The notes beneath the pieces were generated by a model. The model ran no database searches, had not been told where the DNA came from, and saw nothing but the letters and a program-made list of their open reading frames with translations. Made by a program: the position numbers and the translations under genes. From Aquila chrysaetos chrysaetos (lineage: Eukaryota > Chordata > Aves > Accipitriformes > Accipitridae), in NCBI RefSeq assembly GCF_900496995.4, contig NC_044004.1:56264224-56328223 (forward strand): DNA of 64,000 nt. The letters run 5' to 3'. How positions within the stretch are numbered: position 1 is the stretch's first letter; every line of letters begins with the position of its first letter. This document shows, one piece after another, positions 14,401 to 27,049 of this stretch.

Positions 14401-15666
14401 ACCTGAAGGGAAACATGAGCAGGAGGGAACAATGGGAGGTATTCCAGACTCTTCCTGATGCACATATAGGCTGACATGATTTGATCTAGTCTGGATTTTC
14501 CCTGTGTGTGTGTAGCTAGAGGTTTCCTCTGTGTGGTAGGCCAGGCCAAGCCAGAAATTCACCAAAACCACCCACTCATTAGCAAAAGCATACTGAAAAA
14601 AAAAACCAACCCCAAAACATGCCAAATAAAAAACAAGTATCTTACTGTGTAATGACAGAAAGAGGAACAGCTCATGATGGTTCAGTTTTTCACATATTTC
14701 AGTCGGACACTGTCTCTGCAGCATGCAAGTGCTTTACAGAAGTAGTTCTTTGACTGAAGTCCAGCCTCCTGCAGATTTGTGGTTTGTGGTTGATTGCAAA
14801 CTGTGAAGGTTTTGTCACGCTGAGACGTCTATAAAGACTGCCTCTATGTGGATTTTCCGTTCTCTAATACCGCTTGAATTCACTCTGCAGCCTATCCTTC
14901 AGTTCAGGCAGAGCTGAGTATTTGTCTCCTCTATTTTGGACACCCACATTCCTGAAACTGATACTTAGCAACGTCACCTTTGAGATCTTTAAAACCTTTG
15001 ACAAATTTCACTACAATCAGCCACAAGGCATTAAAGTTCTGGTAGGGAAGGGGAACACAGAAGTTCAGATGGGCAAGAAGCACACACCCATGCGTGAACT
15101 GCAGTCAGACAAGCTTTGCTTCCTTTGGAAACCAACTTAACACTTGTTTCTTCCAGAAGGTACTTTCACTTTTCCTGTAATCCTACTTTAAGGGGCAACT
15201 GTGGCTCCTCCTGGTGGGTCTGGCCCTTATTTTGAACTTGAAAGATGCTACCTTGACCAATGGCTCTGGACTAAATTTGACGTCCAGCATAGCAGTGAGC
15301 TGAAGTGTTTGCAGTCTCTCTCGCCGGCCGCTTTGTCTCACTTTTTTAGGATTTGGTTTTCCTCTGTGCCACATCAAAAAATAAATATACAGCATGGTAT
15401 CGCAAAGGTGTTAAATCACGCCGCACCAGAACACCTTCCCAGCAGGGCACTGAAACCGTGATACTATGACAGAGATCTCCAGGGAATTATCTCCTAGGCG
15501 CCTGTCATCCCAGTGGGCTTTCCACCAGGTGACCTGGGCTCCCCACTGCGGCCTCGCACTAAACCCAAAAACTCTGCCGAGATACAAAGGCTCGACTGCC
15601 GCCTCATTTTCTCTCCACAGCCAAGCAACTTCGACGGTCGAGGGCTCTTACCGCGTCTAACGGGGT

Positions 15667-15682
15667 GGGGGGGGGGGGGGGG
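15667..15682. repeat. G16 homopolymer in the CpG island
   Basis: Sixteen consecutive guanines about 235 bp upstream of the start codon, followed by further G-rich sequence. It could form a G-quadruplex. Its length may vary or be mis-sequenced. Confidence 0.9.
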
Positions 15683-15916
15683 TGCGCTTCGGCGGGGGTT
15701 TCCCTCACACTCCCGCCTCAGAGGCGGGCGGCGACGCTTCCCGCCAAAGGGGAGATGGGGGGGGGGACCGGAGCGGGCGGCGGAGCCCCAAGGCCGGGAG
15801 GAGCCGGGGGCGGCCCCACGCTTCCGGCCCGGCGGCGGCGACCTCAGCGGCCGGGACAGCGCCTTCTGCCCCGGGGGAAAGCGAGCGAGGGAGCGAGCGG
15901 CGGCGGCGGCGGCGCC

Positions 15917-15929
15917 ATGCGCCCGGCAG
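15917..15929 (+). CDS. BANK1: BANK1 coding exon 1 (start codon, very short)
   Basis: ATG CGC CCG GCA G, in a fair Kozak context (G at -3), then a GT donor. Exon 2 needs one base from the preceding exon; ending exon 1 at 15929 supplies that G and joins MRPA, then a Glu codon, to NTKDI of exon 2. Human BANK1, as I recall it, begins MLPA, so the first residues agree, but human has a proline/glycine-rich linker of about 20 residues before NTKDI that is missing here. The weakness is the donor: GTCGGT is poor, while a better donor (GTGAGG) begins 4 bp downstream at 15934 and would shift the frame from this ATG. The frame compatible with the better donor has no nearby ATG. A different first exon remains possible. 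Confidence 0.5.
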
Positions 15930-16100
15930 GTCGGTGAGGGGCGGCGCGGCGAGCGGGTGGGGGAGCGCGGGCGGGCGGCGGCGGGGGCCGTGCCCGCGAG
16001 GGTGGGCGGGGGTGTGAGGGTGGGCGCGCGCCCGGCCGTTGAAATCAGCCGTCGGCGCGAGGGCGGGAGGCCGCCCCTGCTTGGGGGCAAGCGGAGGGGC

Positions 16101-16148
16101 AGTCCAGTCCAGTCCAGTCCAGTCAGTCAGCCAGCCAGCCAGCCTGTC
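16101..16148. repeat. AGTCC / AGTC / AGCC compound short tandem repeat
   Basis: Four AGTCC pentamers pass into AGTC tetramers and then AGCC tetramers, ending near CTGTCAG. It lies in the intron 1 side of the CpG island, about 170 bp after the start codon. The stepwise change of unit suggests slippage on related units. Confidence 0.85.
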
Positions 16149-19100
16149 AGCCGAGCACAAGCCCTGCACAGGTAGGCCTCGTGGGTGAGGAGGGTTTTTG
16201 TGGTGCTCGTCGTGAAGGAGGGCTTTGCCGCTGGAACGGATGCGGCGGTTTTCTCCAGGGCTGCCCGCGGGGGCTCGGGGGGCTGTCGGTGAAGGGTGGA
16301 GGCAGTGGTGTGCGGTGAGATTCCTGTGGAGAAATGGGATGTGCTGCTCCCGGGGAAGTGCCTTTGCTTCCCCGGGTTGTTGTCCAAGTGTTGTTTTGCA
16401 GAGTGGAGAAACCTGCGTGAGGTGTTCTCTGCTTTTTCCTGGTAAAGCTGGGTGCTTGTCAGGTGCATACCCCATTAGTACGGCTAGTCCAAAAAAATTT
16501 TTTTCCTTTTGATATTTCAACTCATGTTACCTGTTTGCATGTTTTTATGACAAATTATGCTAGAGTTTTTACTGAGGTGGCTGTTCTTAGTACCTCAAGG
16601 CAGTTTTAGATAACTTTTCCTTGAAAGTAGTCCTCAATTGCAAGTGGTAATCAATGCACCTATTATGGTGTCGCAGTACACAATGTAACTTTTCCGAAGA
16701 GTGGCAAGTCTGGCACCAAAAACTTAGGAAGTGAAAGAATAAAAGTTGTATGAGCAATGCTAATTCTGTCCTACATGTATATCCACTCTGGGAGAGTCTT
16801 AATTGGCTAATCACATGCTGTGTTATTAATTAAAAATTGATCATCCTTTTTCAGTCTCTCAGCATTCAGTTTGGAATCTAGCCTTATTTTATACTGTACA
16901 GCAAAACCTTGCTAGACTTTGCACAGAAATATTACTTTCCTTATTAATGTTTTCATTGGTGCCTCAAAACTGTTAGCGTATATTTTGTTACTCCCTTGGT
17001 AGTATTGGAATGTATTATCATCCCATTTACTGGTGGAAAAAATAGATGAAAATATAAAATTACTTATGAAGGTCACATGTAAATCGGAGGCAGTCCTGAA
17101 TCCGAACCAGGAGCCACTGACTCCTTGCCCCTGTGTTCATTCTTCCCAGTCATGTTTCCTTATTCACAGAAATACTGTGTATTTACTGCTCCTGTTTTCT
17201 TCACATGCATTTGCAAGGCTCAGCAACACTTAAATCAAACCAGTGACTGCAAAGCTGGACGCTCAGTAAAGGGGAAATGAAAGATGTGCAGCCAGATGCC
17301 AGAGGTTTGACTTGCTTGCAGCAGGCAGCTCAGCTTTATCTTTATGACTGTTCTATTAGCTGGGACAATATGTTATCCTCGTTTTATGAATGAGGAATTG
17401 AGAAAGAGAGCTCTGAAGGCCTGACTCTGCAAAGGTGACTCAATGCTTTGGTTTACTGTTCTGGTTCATCATTTTAAATTACTACTTCGGATGTCAAGAC
17501 GGGTTTTTTTCAGAGTACCTAATATTTTGTATCATTTTATAACATCAAAGTAACCATATTAGATATTATCAAATGCAGCATACTAATGACATTAGCATTG
17601 CAAGCCATCTCTACCTACTACTCTCATTATACAGATGAAAACACTAGAGAAGAAAGGCAAATTGACTTTCTCAGCTGTTGTATAATAAGTTAGTTGTAGA
17701 TAAAATATCAAAACTCAGGACTGCTTTGCTTTTTACCCAAGGCTGGCTGTAAAATGGATATAGTTATTTTACTATCTAGCCTTTGATAGATAGGATTTTT
17801 CTATTTAGACTTGACTTGCAGTATTGCAAGCTTCTTTAAAGAAAAAAAGTAGCATGCATGAGCAAAACCACATGTTTAATAGCATTTCTAAGTATGCATG
17901 TACTACCCCAGTAACTAGGCAAACGGGTATTTCTAGATGTGAATGATCAGTTGTATTCTGATAATCACAGACATTTGCGTAGTGATCATTTTATATAAAT
18001 GACAGTATACAATTGTACATGACCTGGGACATCAAGTTTAAAGTCTGGCTTTTGGTGGATAAAGGCAGTCAAATCCTGAGTATGCATGTGAAATTGCTGG
18101 AGTAATTGCTGAGCAAATATGTAAGAGCACCAAAGAGGGATGGCTGGTTTCCCAGCTGCTTGCAGTCAGTTCCACACATTGGCAGGGAAACAAGTAACTG
18201 TAGGTTCAGCCAGCAGTGAATATGCTGGCCTTCTACTCTGTCATCATTTGTCATTTTTTCATTTATTGCTCTGTGCAAGCCTCATCCACCTGGGACCTCC
18301 ATGCATAGAACCCTGTCTTGCGGTTTTACCACAGCACCAAAACTTTCTTTCCACAATGAGAAAAGGTTTGTTTTCTCCGGATGGAACACTAGCTGTGAGG
18401 TATTGAAGTTGCTCTGGGTCGATTGCCCAAGGCCTAGTCTAGCTCAAATCTGAAACTATTTGGGACACTTGATGGGAGAGACAGACTTGCTGTTACTTGT
18501 CAGTAATTTGTAGGAAACCCTAGCCTAGATTTCTTTATGCAAATTCCATTAAACATGCTGTACCTAGCAGAGATAAAACATTTGTAATGCATGATCCTCG
18601 ATGACATCTGTCTTCACTTGAGACAGGAGGCACTGCCAGGATAACTTGTTAATGGCTATGCCATATTTGAATTATCACTCCTCTCCACACTCATGAACAT
18701 AAATATCATCACTGAGATCTTCCATTTTGTGCTCTTTATTTACATGATGTACATTTCTGTGCCTCCAACTGTTTCTGGGACAGTCTTTACATGACAGACC
18801 TTATGTGAGGGAATCTAGCCAGTGAATAGACACAAATAATACTTGATTTGTGTTTTTGTCAAGAATTAGGGAACACCTGAATTTTTAGTAGCCTTAAAAA
18901 ATTTTAAGCTCCTTCAGTTTTGGGGACAAAATAGGTCTCAGACCATGATTTGATGCAAAACCTAAGGGCCCTAATGGGGGAGTTTTGAAGCAGATTCAGC
19001 AATAACATCATAATGTGAATAATTAATATTACTAATACTAAAGTGTTAGTAATTTGAGTATCAAAGAAGCCAGTACTGCAAAAGCTGCTGTCATCTGTTT

Positions 19101-19561
19101 ACTGTCTTACTCTTCTGAAGGGAAGTTCCTATTTTTTATTATTGATGAAAGATTTTGATATTTCTGCAGTGAGAAACAAAAGTATAATATTTGGATATTT
19201 TAAAGCTGAAATCTGTCTCCTTAAAATGTAGAAATGGAAATCTTCACCATGGATAAAGAAGTTATTCTGATGTGTACTCCAGATGCAACATTTTCAGGCG
19301 AGCTTGTTGGCTAGAAACTAGACTTCTATATTTTTAAAAAATATTGCATGAGGAAAAAGAAAAATGGGATCCATTAAGCTTTGAAACTCCAGTACCTTAT
19401 AATTAACACAAAGCTGTCATTTGTCTTCAGAAGTGTTGGGTTGCTGATTCAGATTCAAAAGTTGATCCTAACAAGATGTTTTGCTTATGCTCATCGTCTC
19501 TGGTCTCCCTTCTGTTGCAAGCATTGATTACTGAAGCTTGCATACAAGCAATTGACCACCA

Positions 19562-19972
19562 TGTCGTGGGTTTGGCTGGGACAGAGTTAATTTTCGCAAG
19601 GAGTTGTCAGGGGACACAGCCAGGACCAAACTGGCCAAGGGGGTATTTGATACTGTATGACATCATGCTCAGTATATATACTAGGGGAGCTGGACCGGGG
19701 GGGAGGAGGGATCATGGCTTGGGAATGAGCTGGGCATCGGGTTCCAGGTGGTGAACTGTTTCATTATGCATCACTGGCTTCATATATTCTTTTATTAGTA
19801 TTATTGTTATTATTTCTTCTCACCTTGTGTTGTTCTGTTAAACTGTCCTTATCTCAACCCACGAGTTTTTACCTTTTTCTTCCGACTCCCCTCCCCATCC
19901 CACCAGGGGCAGGGAGGAGTGAGTGAGCGGCTGTGTGGTGCTCAGTTGCCAGCTGGGCCTAACCCATGATGT
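19562..19972 (+). mobile_element. endogenous-retrovirus solo LTR, sense orientation
   Basis: Starts TGTCGTGGGTTTGGCTGGGA and ends near CTAACCCATGATG. It is clearly the same family as the LTR at 30080-30666: shared blocks include AGAGTTAATT, CTGGCCAAGGGGGTATT, GGTGGTGAACTG-like, TTATTATT-rich and GAGTGAGCGGCT. A CRE-like TGACATCA (19658-19665) precedes a TATATATA box (about 19674). Compared with the 30 kb copy, part of the early U3 is deleted. The right end is decayed and I found no target duplication, so boundaries are good to about 10 bp. No retroviral genes are attached. Confidence 0.8.
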
Positions 19973-21821
19973 ACGCATATTTGAAAATTTGTATCACTGA
20001 TGCCACAATAAAGGTGAAAGAAAGAGCAGCGATCCCACTTTCTGAAAAGAAGAACGTTTGTGTCCAGGGACTCAAGAACCACAGTGTCACTTTTCTGTAC
20101 AGTTTTCCTTTCTGTATATCTCAGGTCTTTGAGTATTTTGTTAGCTCATATACTCCATTATTTGCTTGTAGGTAATAAAGAATGTTTTAACTCCTCTACA
20201 TAACTCCTCTAATAAGCTTAAGTGCCACAATGCAAACAGCAGCAATAACTTGTGATATAATGATATCCTCCTGGGAGGCCTAGTCTTTTCTGGCTATCAT
20301 CAAGAAAATAAAGTTGCCCTGACCTTTTGTATAAATTAAAATCAGACTACAACATGATCTGTGATTAAACAGCTAAGTTTTATTAAATGTAAACAAAAGT
20401 AATAAGTTCAGAATGGTATTTTTAATATCTAGGCATTTTGAAACTACTGTGAAGATAAGAAGGGAGTCACAAATACCAAGATCTAAATTTTAAACTGGGA
20501 TCTATTTCATGTGATAATATTGAGGATTATTTAGTGTTTATTGGCTCCCTGCATAGTAAGAAAGCAAGACTTTGTATTAAGCCACAGCATATAATTTATG
20601 CTATCACAGGCCTGACAGTTAAAGCAAACCGGTCTTAAGCAGTCCCATCATTACTTTGTTTTTCAATGTTTCTGTGAGTCTTTGTGTACAATTAAATAAA
20701 ATAAGACTTTGACATTGAGATGGTTCAAGTAGAGGTATAGCTGAGTTTGGAAAGCACCCTTTTGCTTTCAGATCACATGCTTAACAGCTGTAAATGACTT
20801 GAAACTTTATACAGGTGTTTATAAATAGCTACAGTTTGTGGCTATGGTTCATTGCTGCTTGTAAGCTTAGGGGTGATGAGCAGTCATTTTTATTATATGA
20901 CCAATTGCCAACTACTGACTCTTCATTATTGCCAAATATTACATACTATGAAAAACAAATTTACAACAGTAAGTACAATTCATTTTAGTAGTATCTTGAA
21001 ATCACTTTTATGATAAATGAGAAATTGCAACATATCTATATGAAATAGTTACTGCCGAAGTATAGCATACTTGGAACATCAGCGTTCAGTGATACTCAGT
21101 TACTACTTTCACCAGAGAACAGTGTTATACTAGTGTACCATCTGAGCATTGATTCAGAGCGTTCAAACCCTGAAGTACATTGTAAAGTATACTGCAATTA
21201 GAAAAGGAAAGCAAACTTCCTTCTTCCTTCCTTTTTGATCATGAAGATAGCATCAGTGTACTTAAAAAATATGAGTAAATGACAGATGTTATTAAAAAAG
21301 ATGGCAAGATTTTTCAAAAGCATGTAGTGCCAAGTAGTTCCCATTATTTTTCGGAGATGAGCTTTTTTGAAAATCTGGGACAGACAGTTCATGGATAGAT
21401 TTTCTGAAATGTCCACATATTTTTTTAAGAGCCTGTTTGTTTACCTTCCTTGAAATACTTGGGATTTTTCTTCAAAATACTTGGGAATTGCTGTTATGCT
21501 TTACCACAGGTGGATTTGTGAGTACTTAATCTTTTTGAAAGAAAGTCTTGGATGGGTAATGTGGATACTGAAACTATGCAGGTCTGCAGTAAACCTGAAT
21601 GTTAACTGATCAGCTGCATGAGAACTTTCAGGGCAGTACCTTTCAACTTGTGGGGAAACAAAACATTAAAAGGATAAAAGTACATTTTTTTATTTCTATA
21701 TTTATTATGACTTGCTTGTGCTGCCTGTTCATACAATTGACTTGAACATGGTTGTTAGAGTGGTATCTGTCTTATTTTTATGTAAAATTCTGGAAAACTA
21801 TTGTTAATGTTCAGGCACATG

Positions 21822-21845
21822 TAGAAGACACATTTGTGTCTTCTA
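21822..21845. repeat. perfect 11-bp inverted repeat (hairpin)
   Basis: TAGAAGACACA, two-base TT loop, then the exact reverse complement. Isolated in intron 1; no role known. Confidence 0.8.
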
Positions 21846-24800
21846 TCAGATCAGGGAAAAAATGGTTGTGAATACACTTATAGGTCTCACACTGTTTTAA
21901 GCAAATAAAATGTAATTCTGGCAAGGGCAGAAAGAGTCAAATATTCACAGTGCTGTAATAGTATGAAAAAAGCAAAGAGTAAGTCTTCATACAGCAGTCT
22001 TTTGCTGTGCATATAGACCCAAAACTAAATCTAGAGGAAAAAAATATGATAGTCTTAGCAATAAGAATTCACTTGGATGAGATGCTGCGTGGAAAGATTT
22101 TGTTCTTTTCAGTATTTATGGTAGTTCATTGAAACTTGTTATATTATCTTGGTGTTGACTGACTCACTTCAAGACTATGGTTATATTTAAAAAAAAAAAA
22201 AGAAGAAAGATAATAAGATGTCCTAAATTAAACAGCTTGTCCAAGAATAACATAGAAAACTAGGAATGATACCCAAGATATGAGTGTCTCAATGCTACAA
22301 ACCCAAGACCCTTATGTCTCTAAGTAAAAAAAAATATGATGAAGATATAGTAGTAGTAAAGTAGTAATGTTTGCTTTTAGCTGGAAAAAAAGAAAAATTT
22401 CAAAGCCTATTCAAGTTTTTGCAGCCTTTTTGAGCATCTGTGGAGAATTTGGACACAGTGGTGGTTTGCAATGGGCAGTGCAGGGCTTCGCTTTCCTGTC
22501 CAGAGAATCTCTTAGAGGATGCTGAAATGAGAAAGGAGGTGGTTTTACAAGCATATGTTCCACCTTCCCAGTGGTCAGTGCAGTAGTGGGTTCCTCAAAA
22601 CAGATATTAAGAGTAGTGGGCTTTTCTTGGAAATGTTGTCTCTAGCATATCCAGCTGTCTTGATGTACTACCCCATAATTTTATTTCTACAGCTGATATC
22701 TCTTTTTGTGTGAACTACAGATTCATACTGCAATATTTCATAGTTATTATTGATAAATACAACATTAAAATTGAGAAATCAAAAAAGAAAAGCAAGCAAA
22801 AACAAATGGGTGAAAAATTGTTAAAACTTCAGTGGTGATCTGTTGGCATTTTAAATATTTCCTTTGCATGCAGTAAGTGTGATGTGCATGTGTTTGGGTG
22901 AAAGTGTGTAAGTATACACCTAAGGATGTTCTTTAGAAAAGGGGAGTGGGGATTTTCATAACTGCTGTTGCTTCTGTTTAAGAACTAGAGACAATTCATG
23001 TACGACTATGAAGCTGAAATGCAATACCTTTGTCAAGTTCCATATTTTTCCCTCTGTACCTACTGGTAAACTTACTTCAAATGAGTTGCTGAATCTTGCA
23101 GGTTTTCATAGCTGAAAAAAAGAACTGCAAATGTCTTCCCCCTTTTCCACTAGAATGTCTCAATAGATGTCTTTATTTCTTAATTCCCTCATCTTACAAG
23201 AAAACTTTTCTTCCTCTACCTCTGAAGTCCATAGGTCCTCCACACATTTCTTGTTCTTCTCTTTGTCCTTGTGAAACATGCTCTAGCAGTTTCCTGATTT
23301 TGCACATGAGTTTGGGGTAAAGACTTTGGAAAGAATGAGGAGACTGCATTCTTATGAGGTTCTCCATTTTACTCTCTCTCTATAGCAAAACCTCTTAAAA
23401 CCACAAGGAAAACATCCATCTCATCAGCCAAGTGACTTTTATGGCTGTATCTGGTCTTTCTGCTGAAGTGTACTGCAGCTTCTGTCCAGCTCACATTCTT
23501 GGATTTCCTTTCTATGGAAACCAACATCAGAAGCAGGAAGGAAAAGAGGTTTTCATGGATGCCCAAGTTTTGCCCGTACACCAAATTAAGGTGCAACTGA
23601 ATAGTGCAGATGGATCTAGGAGCTAATACCTGATCCGAGATACCCTACTCAACATACTGTATTAACCAAATAAAGGAATCTTCTTACAAGAAAAAGATGA
23701 TGTCAGACTGAAAGATGAACAATACCGCCCCTCCAAACCTGACTGAGATCCTGTCAAAGGCTCTCTAATGCATTCAAGTCCTTGTGTGAGAATACACATA
23801 AATTTCAGTTCATGCCTTTACGTACTTTACCCTCCAAGTTTCTCACTGTTGGGGAGGTGCATGTGTTCTGTCTCTCGAACAAAGCAAGCTATTTCACTGC
23901 CAAAATGTAATGAAGTAATATTCTCACTTGCTATTTATCATTATACTTTCTTCCAAATAAAAAAATCCCCCAATATTACATTTTTTAGTTGTTCTCTATG
24001 ACACTGGGGGGAGTGTTAACTCATGAAGAATAAATACTTTAAGTTTGTTTACTATAGTCAATAAAAAAGTCATGGAGGTTTGGGTTTTTTTTTTAAATAT
24101 TAGATTAGAGGTACGATTGAAGTAGTAAGCATTATTTATTTTCTAATGGAAAATATGAAGAATTCTAGAAACTTTTGAAAAATAGAAAAATGTATGGAAT
24201 GGCATTTATGAATTGAACTTTTAAGAAATTGAATAATATATATATGTTAAACATATTTTTATATAGTGCACCCTTCTATTATTCATAATTTTCTTTTATT
24301 CATGAAACTTTTACAGTTTAAATAGCTGAAAGGAAAAAATATAGTGTGTCTGGAGTGAATTGAACAAGGACAATTTAGAGCTGTTTGAGGACTGAAAATA
24401 AAAGCCCCCATCTTAAGTAATGCTAGTGTGAAAAATGAAAGACTAAATACAGTACAAGCTTCAAAGCAGTTTAATGCTAATGTAATAGCAGGCACTAAAT
24501 GAAAACAAGCAGTACTTTTATCAGAAGCCACAAGTGTGGTGTTCCTCTGATTTATTAAGATGTATGTGATTGGAAAGACTCGGGCACTTGCTCTTTGTTA
24601 AACTATAATATGTATGACTGAGATTTTTTAAAATTAAAAACATACAACCAGCAAAACGCAGATATCTTCTGACTTTGATTAGCATCCTTTTACAAGTATG
24701 AAATACAGTGGGAAACTGGTAGATATGCGGTATTCAGTATTAAATCCTTCACCATGTAGTGATTTCTCTAAGGTTTTGTTACTAAGATTTTTTTCAAGTG

Positions 24801-25038
24801 TTTGCAATAGCATTCACGTAGTTCAGTTATGATTTATAAGCATGTAACACTAGCCAGGAGCCTGTGCTTGAGCATATGTATGAAAAATCCTAAGAAGGTG
24901 GCCAGTGTAATTAACAGTGTACAAGCAGACTGTGTCTACCAGAACAACTTCTTCCCATTATAAGCTCGGTTTAGCTGAGCATTTAAAGAGAAGCTGACTC
25001 AATCAGATCTGACATATTTACAACTTTGGAGCTGACTT

Positions 25039-25056
25039 AAAAAAAAAAAAAAAAAA
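25039..25056. repeat. A18 homopolymer
   Basis: Eighteen adenines about 130 bp before the 3' end of the minus-strand CR1. It is not part of the CR1, whose 3' end is the ATTCTATG-type repeat rather than poly(A). Confidence 0.85.
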
Positions 25057-25826
25057 GAGGCCTCTGAAAAATGACTATTTGATCATCATTTTTTCTCAAA
25101 TGCCTTTTGTTTCTTCAAGGGAATAGAAATAAAAAATCCATGTGATTTAAGAGTCTCAGTTCGCATTTACTTCAAAGCAAGTTGATTAGAATCATAGGAT
25201 CATAGAATGGTTTGGGTTGGAAGGCACCTTAAAGGTCATCCAGTTCCAACGCCCCCGCCATGGGCAGGGACACCTTCCACTAGACCAGGTTGCTCAAAAC
25301 CCCATCCAGCCTAGCCTTGAACACTTCCAGGGAGGGGGTATCCACAACCTCTCTGGGCAACCTGTTCCAGTGCCTCACCACCCTCACAGTGAAGAAATTC
25401 TTCCTTACATCTAATCTGAATCTCCCCTCTTTCAGTTTAAAGCCATTACCCCTTGTCCTATCACTACATGCCCTTGTAAAAAGTCCCTCTCCAGCTTTCT
25501 TGCAGGCCCCCTTTAGGTACTAGAAGGCTGCTATAAGGTCTCCCTGGTCTTTTCTTCTCCAGGCTGAACAACCACAATTCTCTGAGTCTGTTTTCATAGG
25601 AGAGGTTCTCCAGCCCTCTGATCATCTTCATGGCCATCCTCTGGACTCAATCCAAGAGGTCCATGTCCTTCATATGTTGGGGGCCCCAGAGCTGAATGCA
25701 GTACTCCAGGTGGGGTCTCATGAGAGCAGAGTAGAGGGGGAGAATCACCTCTCTCAACCTGCTGGTCACGCTTCTTTTGATGCAGCCCAGGATATGGTTG
25801 GCTTTCTGGGCTGCAAATGCACATTG

Positions 25827-26739
25827 TCATGTCATGTTGAGCTTCTCATCAACCAACACCCCCAAGTCCTTCTCCTCAGGGCTGCTGTCAATCCATTCTC
25901 CACCCAGCCTGTACTTGTGCTTGGGATTGCCCCGACCCATGTGCAGGACCTTGCACTTGGCCTTGTTGAACTTCATGAGGTTCGTGCGGGCCCACTTCTC
26001 AAACCTGTCGAGATCCCTCTGGATGGCATCCCTTCCCTCCAGCATGTCAACTGCAACACACAGCTTGGTGTCGTTGGCAAACTTGCTGAGGGTGCACTCA
26101 ATCCCACTGTCCATGTTGCCAACAAAGATGTTAAATAGCGCCGGTCCCAATACCGACCTCGTGAGAAATACCACTCGTCACTGGTCTCCACTTGGACATG
26201 GAGCCATTGACCACAACTCTTTGAGTGTGACCATCCAGCCAATTCCTTATCCAGCGAGTGGTCCATCCTTCAAATCCATGTCTCTCCAATTTAGAGACAA
26301 GGATGTCATGTGGGACAGTGTCAAATGCTTTGCACAAGTTCAGGTAGGTGATGTCTGTTGCTTTTCCCTTACCCACCAATGCTGTAACCCTGTTGTAGAA
26401 GGCCACCAAATTTGTCAGGTGTGATTTGCCCTTAGTGAAGCCGTGTTGGCTGTCACCAATCACCTCCTTATTTTCCATGTGCCTTAGCATAGTTTCCAGG
26501 AGGATCTGCTCCATGATCTTGCTGGGCACAGAGGTGACACTGAGTGGCCTGTAGTTCCCCAAGTCTTCCTTTTTTCCCTTTTTAAAGATGGGGGTTATGT
26601 TTCCCCTTTTCCAGTCCGTGGGAACTTCCCCAGACTGCCATGACTTCTCAAATATGATGGATAGTGGCTTAGCCACTTCAGCTACCAGTTCCCTCATGAC
26701 CTGTGGATGCATCTCATCAGGTCCCATGGACTTGTGCAC
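25827..26739 (-). pseudogene. CR1 ORF2 reverse-transcriptase domain, frameshifted
   Basis: Two overlapping minus-strand frames cover the domain. The upstream frame (26739-26131) has [69 protein letters not shown] and TQRVVVNGS. The downstream frame (26174-25827) has [19 protein letters not shown] and [20 protein letters not shown]. The frame breaks near 26150, in the SGxPQGSVLGP turn. Motif A, normally YLD in CR1, reads YLN, and motif C, normally FADD, reads FAND, so both catalytic aspartate positions are changed. The remnant could not be active even without the frameshift. Confidence 0.92.
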
Positions 26740-27049
26740 ATTCAGGTTCCTTAGATCCTCAAACCTGATCTTCTCCTATGGTGGGCGGGTCTTCATTCTC
26801 CCACTTCCTGCCTTTGCCTTCTACAACCTGGGCGGTGTGGCTGTGTCGTGGTTTAACTTGCCAGTGGAGACTGAGGCAAAAACATCGTTGAGTACCTCAG
26901 CCTTCTCCATGTCCCAGGTAACCAGGTCTCCCGTTTCCTTCCAGAGAGGGCCCACATTTTCCCTAGCCTTCCTTTTGTCACCGACGTACCTATAGAAGCT
27001 TTTCTTGTTGCCCTTGACGGCCCTGGCCAGATTAAATTCTATCAGGGCT

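Larger units (their letters stand above)
7171..15640. other. intergenic DNA upstream of the BANK1 promoter, no gene seen
   Basis: AT-rich unique sequence. It contains an (AAAAC) repeat near 8738-8759, a 17-base G run (11450-11466) and small random open frames, including two overlapping minus-strand frames at 13529-13862 that resemble no protein I know. GC content rises from about 15180 toward the CpG island. Distal regulatory elements could be here but cannot be recognised by eye. Confidence 0.55.
15640..16280 (+). promoter_or_regulatory. BANK1: CpG-island promoter of BANK1
   Basis: An abrupt block of very high GC and CpG density in an AT-rich region. It contains GC-box-like motifs, for example GGGCGG and CCGCCC as an inverted pair at 16061-16076, a 16-base G run (15667-15682) and (GCGA/GGCG)-type runs just before the start codon. 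No TATA box is seen, which fits a dispersed CpG-island promoter. The island contains the proposed BANK1 start codon at 15917 and extends about 350 bp into intron 1. The exact transcription start cannot be read. Long open frames on both strands here come from low stop-codon density in GC-rich DNA. Confidence 0.8.

Noticed and set aside
15494..16520. Long open frames on both strands over the CpG island (up to 271 codons on the minus strand, 220 on the plus)
   Set aside because: They overlap in several frames, are made of Arg/Pro/Gly/Ala runs, and arise because GC-rich DNA has few stops. No protein family is recognised.
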